This document shows positions 24,392 through 32,279 of a stretch of 64,000 bases of DNA, in pieces. The stretch is from Crossiella sp. CA-258035 (lineage in GTDB: Bacteria; Actinomycetota; Actinomycetes; Mycobacteriales; Pseudonocardiaceae). The stretch lies in NCBI RefSeq assembly GCF_030064675.1, contig NZ_CP116413.1:1645001-1709000 (forward strand). The letters are read 5' to 3'. Positions within the stretch are counted from its first letter, which is position 1, and each line of letters opens with the position of its first letter. The position numbers were made by a program, and so were the translations under genes. The notes under the pieces were generated by a model. It made no database searches, was not told the DNA's origin, and saw only the letters and a program-made list of their open reading frames with translations.

Positions 24392-24431
24392 TTAATCGCA
24401 GGGTTGTTGGTTCGAGTCCAACCGGAGGAGC
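24392..24431 (+). other. Right attachment site, tRNA 3' remnant (attR)
   Basis: The 40 bases are the 3' part of a tRNA gene: the end of an anticodon loop (TTAA), the anticodon stem 3' strand, a variable loop, a complete T-arm (GTTGG-TTCGAGT-CCAAC) and an acceptor strand CGGAGGA with G as discriminator. No 5' half precedes it. TTAA after the loop and discriminator G fit tRNA-Asn(GTT) best; tRNA-Lys is less likely. This is what a phage integrating into a tRNA 3' end leaves at its distal junction. The intact tRNA should lie left of the window. Confidence 0.75.
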
Positions 24432-24435
24432 TTCA

Positions 24436-24462
24436 CCCCAGGCTGCGGCCTGGGGTTGTTTG
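24436..24462 (+). terminator. Terminator of the disrupted tRNA gene
   Basis: A perfect 8-bp stem CCCCAGGC-TGCG-GCCTGGGG (24436-24455) is followed by TTGTTTGCTTT, a classic intrinsic terminator four bases after the tRNA 3' end. It probably terminated the tRNA transcript before the prophage entered. Confidence 0.85.
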
Positions 24463-24495
24463 CTTTCTGGGGCGAAATCGCCTGGGGTGGGGCTT

Positions 24496-24921
24496 GTGAC
24501 CAGCGTTTCTCGGTACTCCGTCAGTGTCGCCGGTGTCGTGGTTGACGGGGCGGGCCGGGTGTTGGTCATCCGGCGGCGGGACAACGGTCGGTGGGAACCG
24601 CCGGGTGGGGTGCTCGAGGTCGGTGAGACGTTCGAGCAGGGGGTGCGGCGCGAGGTGTGCGAGGAGACCGGGGTCGTGGTCCGGGTTGGTCGGCTCACCG
24701 GCGTCTACCAGAACGTGGTTCGGGACGTTGTGGCCCTGGTGTTCCGCTGCTCGCCCGAGACCACCGAGGCGGTGCCGACGGAGGAGGCGAGTGAGGTTCG
24801 CTGGCTGAGTTTGGCGCAGGTTCGGGAGGTCATGGTTCCCGCCTATGCGGTGCGGGTTGCCGACGCCTTCGCGGAGGTGGTCCGGACTCGGGTCCATGAC
24901 GGGGTGCGGCTGCTGGGATAG
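24496..24921 (+). CDS. Nudix hydrolase
   Basis: A 141-residue protein has a complete Nudix box at about residues 38-60 (GGVLEVGETFEQGVRREV followed by CEETGV), matching G-x5-E-x7-REUxEExGU, with the Glu residues that bind metal. It would hydrolyse a nucleoside diphosphate linked to another group; the substrate cannot be read from sequence. It is the first host gene after the prophage junction, in the same direction as the disrupted tRNA. The GTG at 24496 fits the family start better than an upstream in-frame codon. Confidence 0.9.
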   Translation: MTSVSRYSVSVAGVVVDGAGRVLVIRRRDNGRWEPPGGVLEVGETFEQGVRREVCEETGVVVRVGRLTGVYQNVVRDVVALVFRCSPETTEAVPTEEASEVRWLSLAQVREVMVPAYAVRVADAFAEVVRTRVHDGVRLLG

Positions 24922-24980
24922 CGCGCGGCCCGGTCCGAAACTCGGGTGACCGGGGTTGGCTTGCTGCCTAGCTTGGGCGC

Positions 24981-25517
24981 ATGGCGACGCAGGTGGTTGT
25001 GCTCAATGGTGGGTCCAGTGCTGGGAAGAGTGGGATCGCTCGGTGTTTGCAGGCCGTGCTGCCGGGGGCGTGGCTGGTGGTGGGGGTGGACACGTTCATC
25101 GAGTTGTTGCCGGCCTCGTTGCGGGGGGCCTCGGGCGGGGTTGAGTTCGCGCCGGATGGGACGGTGCTGGTGGGAGCGGCGTTCCGGGAGTTGGAGGCGG
25201 CCTGGGCGGCGGGGATCGCGGCCATGGTGCGGGCTGGGGCTCGGGTGATCATTGATGAGGTGTTGCTCGGCGGGGGTGCGGGGCAGCGGCGGTGGGGGGC
25301 GGCGCTGGCTGGGCTTGAGGTGTTGTGGGTGGGGGTGCGGTGTCCGGCTGAGGTGGCGGCGGGGCGGGAGCTGGCGCGCGGGGACCGGATCACCGGGATG
25401 GCGGCGGGGCAGGCCGAGCTGGTGCACGTCGGGATGCGTTATGACGTGGAGGTCAGCACCGTGGGGGTGGAGTCGGTGGAGTGTGCGCGGGTCATCGCGG
25501 CTCGGGTGGATGGCTAG
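24981..25517 (+). CDS. Chloramphenicol phosphotransferase-like kinase
   Basis: A 178-residue P-loop protein opens with [17 protein letters not shown] (Walker A at residues 10-18), followed by [22 protein letters not shown] and a C-terminal [18 protein letters not shown], the order of motifs in the CPT family named for chloramphenicol 3-O-phosphotransferase. Asp37 in VDTF matches the position of the catalytic base in CPT. Many relatives act on unknown substrates, so antibiotic inactivation is not assured. Confidence 0.88.
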   Translation: MATQVVVLNGGSSAGKSGIARCLQAVLPGAWLVVGVDTFIELLPASLRGASGGVEFAPDGTVLVGAAFRELEAAWAAGIAAMVRAGARVIIDEVLLGGGAGQRRWGAALAGLEVLWVGVRCPAEVAAGRELARGDRITGMAAGQAELVHVGMRYDVEVSTVGVESVECARVIAARVDG

Positions 25518-25617
25518 AGACATCCCTGCCTCTTCGGGCGGGTCAGGCGGCGGATTCCCTTTCTAGACTGGACATTCCGCCGTGGCTGCCGGGTCGGCGG
25601 GGTGGGAGGCCGAGGGG

Positions 25618-26175
25618 ATGCGGCGCGGTGTGGTTCTGGCGACCATCGGGCTGGTGGCCAGTGTGCTGGGGATTCTGGGGTTCTTCGGGGTGCGTGGCTA
25701 TCAGGACCTCTCGCCTGGGCCGAGCAGCACCCGGTCCACCGCGGTCCGGACGAGCGCCGTTGATCCGGACGCGGGGCGGTGGGCGGCGGTGCGCCGGGCC
25801 GATGACGCCTGTGCGGTGGCCACCCGGCGCAGCAAGGAGCTCAGTGCGCTGACCGGGCCGAAGCGGTTCCTCGCGTGGGCGCGCAAGGTGGCGGAGCTGC
25901 GGGCCCTGTTGCTCAAGCAGTGGAGGTCCGTGTCCGCGCGGTCGGCGGCGGTGCCGGAGTCCTTCGTGGCGGAAGTGCACAAGTTGCTCAGGGACGTGGA
26001 GATGGCGAACTGGTGGTGGGGAGAGGTCGTCCGGCACTCCGCGGCGAATTCCTGGGATCGGGCTCGGACCGTGTTCGCGGAGTATCGGCGGTTTGACGAC
26101 TCGGCGGTGGACCGGGCCAACAAGCTCGGATTCAGCGTGTGCAACTATCCCTGGCCGCGGCCGATCGGCTGGTAA
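25618..26175 (+). CDS. Membrane-anchored protein, unknown
   Basis: A 185-residue protein has one N-terminal transmembrane segment (about 4-26) and an extracytoplasmic helical part, including two Trp-rich spots (EMANWWWGEVV and YPWPRPIGW at the C-terminus). The ATG at 25618 follows GAGG; a GTG at 25582 is an alternative start. No family is recognised and neighbours give no hint. Confidence 0.6.
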   Translation: MRRGVVLATIGLVASVLGILGFFGVRGYQDLSPGPSSTRSTAVRTSAVDPDAGRWAAVRRADDACAVATRRSKELSALTGPKRFLAWARKVAELRALLLKQWRSVSARSAAVPESFVAEVHKLLRDVEMANWWWGEVVRHSAANSWDRARTVFAEYRRFDDSAVDRANKLGFSVCNYPWPRPIGW

Positions 26176-26310
26176 GCGTTCACTGCTGAATTTCCTTAAG
26201 CAAATGGGCTTCCGGCTGCCCTGGAGTCGGTGGAATGTCAGGGGTGGACGATAGGGTTCAGGTAGTTCGACTGGCACGGAAGATGCAGGTCAGAGCTACT
26301 GGAGGTGTGG

Positions 26311-26949
26311 ATGACGGCAGCGGAGGCACTGGTGCCCCAGGTCAAGATCGGGGCGATCATCGACTTCGTGGTCAGTGGTCCGGGTTTGCAGACCAGGACG
26401 GTGGAGAACATTCGTCGTATGTATCTCGAGGAGGCGGCTCGGCCGTGGTTCTACTACGAGCCGATCGTCAACGGGATAAAGCGCGCACTGGCCAGTGATG
26501 AACCGGGGGAAGTGCTGGAACCAGTGGTGAACCGGATTGACGATCCGGCCAAGCACGCGCATTTTCGGGAACTACAGGGGGGATTTCTGACATGGGTGGC
26601 CAAGGCACGACCAGCGGTGGTACCGGTCGGCGGCGCGGTCTGGCGGGGGGCCGACGGCGAGGTTGGGATCAGTCCGCACCTCGGGCTCACGCTCGGGGCT
26701 GACCCGCGCCCGCACGCGGTGCTGCTCTACCTGAAGAAGCCGGAGCTGACCCAGGCCGCGGCCAACATCCCGCTGTGGATGGTCGAGCGACAGCTGCCGG
26801 ACATCCTGCCCGGTGGGCGGGCGGCCATCCTGGACGTGCGCCGGGGCAAGCTGTTCCGGTTGCGCGCCAACGCCTCCCCGAAGCGGCTGGACGCCTCGGT
26901 GGCCGGGGCGCTGGCCAACTTCAGCACCATCTGGCAGGCCATCGCCTAG
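26311..26949 (+). CDS. Hypothetical protein, 212 residues
   Basis: The ATG lies five bases after GGAGG. The soluble product has an N-terminal helical half (VENIRRMYLEEAARPWFYYEP) and a C-terminal alpha/beta half with AVLLYLKKPELTQAAANIPLWM and AAILDVRRGKLFRL. I do not recognise a domain. It stands alone between intergenic regions of more than 130 bases, so no context helps. Confidence 0.6.
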   Translation: MTAAEALVPQVKIGAIIDFVVSGPGLQTRTVENIRRMYLEEAARPWFYYEPIVNGIKRALASDEPGEVLEPVVNRIDDPAKHAHFRELQGGFLTWVAKARPAVVPVGGAVWRGADGEVGISPHLGLTLGADPRPHAVLLYLKKPELTQAAANIPLWMVERQLPDILPGGRAAILDVRRGKLFRLRANASPKRLDASVAGALANFSTIWQAIA

Positions 26950-26976
26950 CCGCCGCGCGGTGCCGGGGTCCTTCCA

Positions 26977-27000
26977 CCGAGCCCACCCCAGCGGGCTCGG
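26977..27000 (+). terminator. Hairpin after hypothetical gene
   Basis: An 8-bp perfect stem CCGAGCCC / GGGCTCGG (26977-26984 with 26993-27000) lies 28 bases after the 212-residue ORF. It has no U-tract, so it is a likely but not certain terminator. Confidence 0.55.
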
Positions 27001-27149
27001 CGGACCCGCCGCACCCCGGGTGCCCGCGGCAAAAGTCGCGTACCCCTACGGATGTTCCCCCGGATTGTCCGGCGACCTCGCGCGCCCGGATGGTGCTGGC
27101 AGCGGCCGATTTCCCTGCCGTCCGCCACCACCCCCGCGGGAGGAACACC

Positions 27150-28307
27150 GTGAACATCACCCGGAGGGCGAGTCTGATCGCCCTGACGGTCACCGCGCTC
27201 GCCGTGCCCCTGCTACCCGGCCTCGCGCTGGCACAGCAGGAGCCCGGCGGGCGTGCCGTGACCCCCACCGACCTCGCCGAAGTCCCGCCCGCCGACCCCG
27301 GCGCGCTGTCCATCGGCGGCAAGCCGGTCTCGGTCAAGGACTTCCCGTTCATGATCGCCGGGCTGCGCGAGGGCGGGCCGCGGCCGCAGGGGCAGAGCTG
27401 CACCGGTTCGGTGATCGCCCCGCGCAAGATCCTCTCCGCCGCGCACTGCGCCGACGCCGCCGGGGACAAGACCTTCCTGTACGGCCTGGACGACCTCAAC
27501 CAGGGCACCGGTTTCCGCACCAAGGTGCTGGAGTACAAGAAGCACCCCAAGTACGTGAACTTCGACCAGGGCTACGACGTCGCGGTGGTCACCGTCGCCG
27601 ACGACATCCCGGTGCCCGGCGGCGCCTACGTCAAGGTCGCCACCTCCGCCGACACCGGCCTCAACGCGCCCGGCAAGACCGGCGTCGGCCTCGGCTACGG
27701 CAAGAAGGACCACAACGACAACACCCGCAACGTCGAGCTGCACCGCTTCGAGCTGCCCATCGTCGAGGGCAGCAACTGCAACGGGGTGGGCGCCGGGTTC
27801 CGCGAGGCCACCATGATCTGCTCCGGCTACCCCGACGGCCGGATCACCATCCTGCAGGGCGACAGCGGCGGCCCGCTGGTCGTCGACGGCAAGGTGGTCG
27901 GCGTGGCTTCCTGGAGCCGCAGCGACTTCCGCTGGTACTCCGTCTACGGCCGGCTGAACAACGACATGGGCGACTGGGTGAAGCAGCAGATCGACGGCGG
28001 CCAGGAGCCCCCGCCCGGCGACATCAAGCTCGCGCTCGCCCCCGGCAGCGGCAGCGCGCGGCCCGGCGGCTTCCTGCAGACGAAGATCACCGTCACCGGC
28101 GGCGGGCAGACCACGCTGACCGCCAGCGGTGCGCCCTCGGGCACCAGCGTGCACTTCTCGCCGGCCACTGTCGCCTCCGACAGCAGCTCCACCGCCTTCG
28201 TCTGGGTCGGCTTCAACACCCCGGCGGGCAGCTACCCGATCAAGATCACTGGCACCTCCAACGGCAAGACCGGCAGCGCCGAGTTCGTCCTCACCGTGAC
28301 CCGGTAG
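27150..28307 (+). CDS. Secreted trypsin-like serine protease
   Basis: A 385-residue S1 protease has a signal peptide (about 1-28, cut after ALA), a short propeptide, and a chymotrypsin-fold domain with His99 in SAAHC, Asp143 in YDVAVV and Ser239 in GDSGGP. Cys84/Cys100 and further Cys suggest disulfides. After a Pro-rich linker at about 273-280 comes a C-terminal Ig-like beta domain (about 285-385), perhaps for substrate or wall binding. GTG 27150 with GGGAGGA is chosen over a long upstream extension that lacks a signal peptide. Confidence 0.9.
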   Translation: MNITRRASLIALTVTALAVPLLPGLALAQQEPGGRAVTPTDLAEVPPADPGALSIGGKPVSVKDFPFMIAGLREGGPRPQGQSCTGSVIAPRKILSAAHCADAAGDKTFLYGLDDLNQGTGFRTKVLEYKKHPKYVNFDQGYDVAVVTVADDIPVPGGAYVKVATSADTGLNAPGKTGVGLGYGKKDHNDNTRNVELHRFELPIVEGSNCNGVGAGFREATMICSGYPDGRITILQGDSGGPLVVDGKVVGVASWSRSDFRWYSVYGRLNNDMGDWVKQQIDGGQEPPPGDIKLALAPGSGSARPGGFLQTKITVTGGGQTTLTASGAPSGTSVHFSPATVASDSSSTAFVWVGFNTPAGSYPIKITGTSNGKTGSAEFVLTVTR

Positions 28308-28321
28308 TCGGCGCTGTACCA

Positions 28322-28361
28322 GGTGGGACGGGGTTCGCGGCCCCGTCCCACCGCTTTTATT
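28322..28361 (+). terminator. Terminator after serine protease
   Basis: A perfect 12-bp stem GGTGGGACGGGG / CCCCGTCCCACC (28322-28333 with 28341-28352) is followed by GCTTTTATT. This is a strong intrinsic terminator just before the MarR-rph promoter. Confidence 0.9.
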
Positions 28362-28370
28362 CAACGCCTG

Positions 28371-28400
28371 TTGACTTGCTCGCCGCCCTCGCGCTACCTT
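28371..28400 (+). promoter_or_regulatory. Promoter of MarR-rph operon
   Basis: TTGACT at 28371-28376 and TACCTT at 28395-28400 are separated by 18 bases and form a good vegetative promoter. The next bases contain TTGCGGCA, the core of the rifamycin-associated element known upstream of actinomycete rph genes, but the flanking arms do not match that element. A TTGC-N6-GCAA palindrome at about 28417-28430 is a possible MarR site. Confidence 0.6.
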
Positions 28401-28416
28401 TGCGGCAGTGCATTAG

Positions 28417-28905
28417 TTGCATGCACGCAAGGGTTTGGAGGATGTCATCAGCGCGACGGATCGGGATCGGCTGGTCGAGGAGCTGACGGTCATCCGGCGG
28501 GAGCTGATCGGCGAGATGCTGATCAACCTCAGCCGGAGCACCGGCGGCGCGGATCTGCAGCTGGTGCAGATCGCCACGTTGTTCACCCTGGACCGGGGGA
28601 CCGAGCCGACCGTGCGCGAGCTGGCCGAGCACATCGGCCGCTCGGTGTCGGCGACCAGCAGGCTGCTCGACCAGCTCGCCCAGCGCGGGCTGGTGCACCG
28701 CCGTGAGGACGAGACCGACCGCCGCGCCAAGCGGGTCGGCCTCACCCCGGCGGGCGCGGCGTTCCTGCTGAACTTCGCCCGCACCAGGGCCGAGGGCCAG
28801 CTGCGGCTGATGACCTACCTCTCCGAAACCGAGCAGCGCACCGTCCGCGAGGCGATGACGCTGCTGGCCGACGCGGCGAGGAGGCACGGGGATGAGCACA
28901 GGTGA
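28417..28905 (+). CDS. MarR-family regulator
   Basis: A winged-helix protein of about 150-162 residues: helices at 16-60, recognition helix region TVRELAEHIGRSVSATSRLL (about 68-87) and wing HRREDETDRRAKRVGLTPAG, the MarR signature DxRxxxLxLT. The exact start is unclear: TTG 28417 is close to the promoter, and a GGAGG at 28437-28441 would suit a rarer start near 28447. It overlaps rph by 14 bases and so probably controls its own operon, perhaps responding to rifamycins or related compounds. Confidence 0.85.
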   Translation: MHARKGLEDVISATDRDRLVEELTVIRRELIGEMLINLSRSTGGADLQLVQIATLFTLDRGTEPTVRELAEHIGRSVSATSRLLDQLAQRGLVHRREDETDRRAKRVGLTPAGAAFLLNFARTRAEGQLRLMTYLSETEQRTVREAMTLLADAARRHGDEHR

Positions 28906-31525
28906 GCCGCTGGTCCTGGACCTGCACGAGGTCCGGGCCGGGGCGGGGGAGCTGGTCGGGGGCAAGGCCGCCAACCTGGGGGAGATGATCGGCGCGGAGC
29001 TACCGGTGCCGGAGGGGTTCGTGCTGACCACGCACGCCTACCGCGCGGTGGCCGGCCCGCTGGACCTGACCGGCGCCGCCAAGGACCCGGCGGCCGCGCG
29101 GGAGCTGGTCAGAACCGCGCCGGTGCCTGCCGATCTGGTGGAGCTGATCGCCACCGCGTACGGGCGGCTCGGCCAGGACGTGCCGGTCGCGGTGCGCTCC
29201 TCGGCCACCGCGGAGGACCTGCCCTTCGCCAGCTTCGCCGGGCAGCAGGACACCTACCTCAACGTGGTCGGCGCGCAGGCGCTGCTGGACGCGGTCCGCC
29301 GCTGCTGGGCCTCGCTGTGGACCGACCGCGCGGTCAGCTACCGGGAGACCAACCGGATCGAGCACGCCACCGTGCGGCTCGCGGTGGTGGTGCAGCGGAT
29401 GGTGGAAGCCGAGGTCGCCGGGGTGATGTTCACCGCCAACCCGGTCACCGGCCGCCGCGACGAGGTGGTGGTGGACGCCAGTCCGGGGCTCGGCGAGGCG
29501 GTGGTCTCCGGCTCGGTCAACCCGGACCACTTCGTGCTCGACGGCCACACCGGCGCGATCCGGCAGACCAGGCTGGGCGACAAGCTGGTGGTGATCCGCG
29601 GCAAGGTCGGCGGCGGCACCGAGGAGCACACCCGGGGACTCGCCGACGACCAGCCCTGCCTGTCCCCGGGACAGCTGCGCGACCTGGTGACCCTGGGACG
29701 GCGGGTGCAGCAGCACTACGGCTCGCCCCAGGACACCGAGTGGGCCATCGACGCGCACGGCACGCTGTGGCTCACCCAGGCCCGGCCGATCACCACGCTG
29801 TTCCCGTTGCCGCGCAACGACAAGCCGGGATTGCGGGTGTACTTCAACGGCAGCGTGGCACAGGGCGTGTACCGGCCGCTCACCCCGGCCGGAGTGGCCG
29901 GGCTGCGACTGGCCACCGGCGGGATCGCGGCCGCCGTCGGTTTCCGCGTGCCGGATCCGAAGGCAGGGCCGCCGATCATCACCGAGTCGGCGGGGCGGCT
30001 GTTCGTCGACGTCACGCCGATGATGCGCAGCACGATCGGCCGTCGGATCGTGCCCACCGTGCTGGACCTGATGGAGGCCCGCTCCGCCCAGGTGTTGCGC
30101 GGGCTGTTCGACGACGAGCGGCTCAGCGTCACCCAGCGCTCGCCGTGGCCGTTCCTGCGCGGACTGGCCAGGGTCGCCCGCCGCACGCGCGCCCCGATCG
30201 CCATTCTCGGCGCACTGCGCGATCCGGCCAGGGCCAGGGACCGGGCGCACCGGACCGCGGCTGAGATCGAGCGCCTGCTCACCGTCTCCGACGAGCTCAC
30301 CCACGCCCAGCGGCTGGCCTTCGTCGAGTCGGCCATGCCGGAGGTCACCGGACCCAGGGTGGCCCGGATCATGCCGCTGGTGCCGGCCGGGTTCGTGCTC
30401 ACCGCGCTGGCCGGGAAGCTGCTCGGCGCGGACGGCGAGCCGGACGAGCTGCAGGCGGTGCTGCGCGGCATCCCGCACAACCCCACCACCGAGATGGACC
30501 TGGACCTGTGGCGGCTGGCCACCGCCATCCGCGCTGACCCGGCCGCCGCCCGCGAGCTGCTGGACACGCCGCGGGAGGAGCTGCTGGCCCGCCACCGGGA
30601 CGGCTCGCTCACCCCGGTCATCCACAGTGGACTGACCGAGTTTCTCCGCCGGTACGGGCACCGCGCGGTCGCCGAGATCGACCTCGGTGTGCCGCGCTGG
30701 TCGGAGGACCCCGCGCACGTGCTCGGCGTGCTGGCCAACTACCTGCGCGCCGAACACCCCGAGCTGGCCGCGGACGTCCAGTTCGCCCGCTCGGTCACCG
30801 AGGCCGAGGCCAAGCTGGCCGAGCTGGTCGCCAGGGTCGGCAGGCACAGCCGGATCCGGGGACGGCTGCTGCGGTTCACCCTGGACCGCGTCCGGGGGAT
30901 CGCCGGGCTGCGCGAGCTGCCGAAGTACCTGCTGGTGCTCACCCTGGCCCGGATGCGCGCGCAGCTGCTGGTGCTGGGCGAGGAACTGGCAAGCCGAGGG
31001 CTGCTGGCGGCCGCCGAGGACGTGTTCTTCCTGGACACCAATGAGGTCCGGGCCGCACTGGGCGGCGCTGACCACCGCGAGCTGGTCAGCCGACGGCAGG
31101 CAGAGCACGAGCGGGAGCTGCGGCGCAAGCACCTGCCCAGGGTGCTGCTCTCCGACGGCGCGGAACCCGAGGCGGCGGCGCTGGCCAACGCCGAGCAGGT
31201 CGAGGGCGCGCTCACCGGCACCGCGGCCTCGGCCGGGTCGGTCACCGGCATCGCCAGGGTGGTGCTGGACCCGACCGGCGCGCACCTGGAACCCGGCGAG
31301 ATCCTCATCGCGCCCTCCACCGACCCCGGCTGGACCCCGCTGTTCCTCACCGCGGGCGGCCTGGTGATGGAGATGGGCGGGCCCAACTCGCACGGCGCGG
31401 TGGTGGCCCGCGAGTACGGCATCCCGGCCGTGGTGGGGGTGTCCGGGGCGACCGCCCGGATCAGCTCCGGCCAGCGGGTCACGGTGAACGGCTCCAGCGG
31501 CCAGGTCACCCTCGACGAGATGTGA
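28892..31525 (+). CDS. rph: Rifampin phosphotransferase homologue
   Basis: An 877-residue dikinase-like enzyme has an N-terminal ATP-binding PPDK/PEP-synthase domain (about 1-310, with VGGKAANLGEM and VRSSATAEDLPFASFAGQQD), a long central domain (about 320-760) and a C-terminal swivelling His domain with the phospho-carrier His834 in PNSHGAVVAREYGIPA. Length and three-domain order match Rph enzymes, which transfer the beta-phosphate of ATP to rifamycin. A PEP-synthase relative acting on another substrate is the alternative. It is co-transcribed with the MarR gene in front. Confidence 0.85.
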   Translation: MSTGEPLVLDLHEVRAGAGELVGGKAANLGEMIGAELPVPEGFVLTTHAYRAVAGPLDLTGAAKDPAAARELVRTAPVPADLVELIATAYGRLGQDVPVAVRSSATAEDLPFASFAGQQDTYLNVVGAQALLDAVRRCWASLWTDRAVSYRETNRIEHATVRLAVVVQRMVEAEVAGVMFTANPVTGRRDEVVVDASPGLGEAVVSGSVNPDHFVLDGHTGAIRQTRLGDKLVVIRGKVGGGTEEHTRGLADDQPCLSPGQLRDLVTLGRRVQQHYGSPQDTEWAIDAHGTLWLTQARPITTLFPLPRNDKPGLRVYFNGSVAQGVYRPLTPAGVAGLRLATGGIAAAVGFRVPDPKAGPPIITESAGRLFVDVTPMMRSTIGRRIVPTVLDLMEARSAQVLRGLFDDERLSVTQRSPWPFLRGLARVARRTRAPIAILGALRDPARARDRAHRTAAEIERLLTVSDELTHAQRLAFVESAMPEVTGPRVARIMPLVPAGFVLTALAGKLLGADGEPDELQAVLRGIPHNPTTEMDLDLWRLATAIRADPAAARELLDTPREELLARHRDGSLTPVIHSGLTEFLRRYGHRAVAEIDLGVPRWSEDPAHVLGVLANYLRAEHPELAADVQFARSVTEAEAKLAELVARVGRHSRIRGRLLRFTLDRVRGIAGLRELPKYLLVLTLARMRAQLLVLGEELASRGLLAAAEDVFFLDTNEVRAALGGADHRELVSRRQAEHERELRRKHLPRVLLSDGAEPEAAALANAEQVEGALTGTAASAGSVTGIARVVLDPTGAHLEPGEILIAPSTDPGWTPLFLTAGGLVMEMGGPNSHGAVVAREYGIPAVVGVSGATARISSGQRVTVNGSSGQVTLDEM

Positions 31526-31574
31526 TCTGGACCTCACCGGAGAACCGGCCGGGCGCCCGGGACGAACGCCCGGT

Positions 31575-32279
31575 ATGCCCCCAACAGCACGGGTGCGGGA
31601 GTGGCCAGTCCAGACTCCCCGCGCGCTGGTGGTCCTGTTGCACGGCGGCCGTGAGCACAGCCACGGCCGCCCGCACCGGGGCCGCCTGACCTACCTGCGG
31701 ATGCTGCCCTTCGCCAAGGAGCTGCACCGCGCGGGCGGGCGGCACGGCCTGCTGGTCTGGCTGCTGCGCTACCGCTTCCGTGGCTGGAACGCCCCGGCGC
31801 TGGACGCCGTCGCGGACGCTCGCTGGGCACTCGCCCAGGCGCGGCAACGGCATCCGGGGCTGCCGGTGGTGCTCGTCGGTCACTCCATGGGCGGGCGGGC
31901 CGCGCTGCGGGTGGCCGATGATCCCGCGGTGCGCGGGGTCGCGGCGCTCGCGCCCTGGCTGCCTGCCGGTGAGCCGGTGGCCGACCTGGCAGGCACCTCG
32001 GTGCTCATCGCGCACGGGGACCGGGAGCGGTGGACCGATCCGAGGCTGTCCTTCGACTACGCGGTGCGGGCCAGGGACCGGGCGGAGCGGGTATGCCGGT
32101 TCGACGTGCACGGGGACAACCACGCCATGCTGCGCCGCGCGGCCGAGTGGACCGCACTGGTTCGCCGGTTCGTCTTCGGCGTCCTGGGGATCGGCCCCTG
32201 GGACAGCGAACTGGCCAGGGCGTTCGCCCTGCCCGCGCCGGACGGGCTGCGCGTGCCGCTGGCGGGGGTGCGGGCGTGA
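31575..32279 (+). CDS. Alpha/beta hydrolase
   Basis: A 234-residue hydrolase has the nucleophile elbow GHSMGG at about residues 97-102 (Ser99), an oxyanion-like LLHGG near 21-25, Asp around 144 (IAHGDRERW) and His near 175 (VHGDNHAML). It overlaps the next gene by four bases and so is probably the first gene of the lipid-modifying cluster, or a housekeeping esterase coupled to it. Substrate unknown. Confidence 0.85.
   Translation: MPPTARVREWPVQTPRALVVLLHGGREHSHGRPHRGRLTYLRMLPFAKELHRAGGRHGLLVWLLRYRFRGWNAPALDAVADARWALAQARQRHPGLPVVLVGHSMGGRAALRVADDPAVRGVAALAPWLPAGEPVADLAGTSVLIAHGDRERWTDPRLSFDYAVRARDRAERVCRFDVHGDNHAMLRRAAEWTALVRRFVFGVLGIGPWDSELARAFALPAPDGLRVPLAGVRA

Noticed and set aside
24392-24431. 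A complete tRNA gene at the prophage end
   Set aside because: The acceptor 5' strand, D-arm and 5' half of the anticodon stem are missing upstream.
29000-31537. Very long minus-strand frame opposite rph
   Set aside because: It is a Gly/Arg/His-rich mirror of a high-GC gene, with no domain; the plus strand encodes a full-length dikinase-like enzyme.
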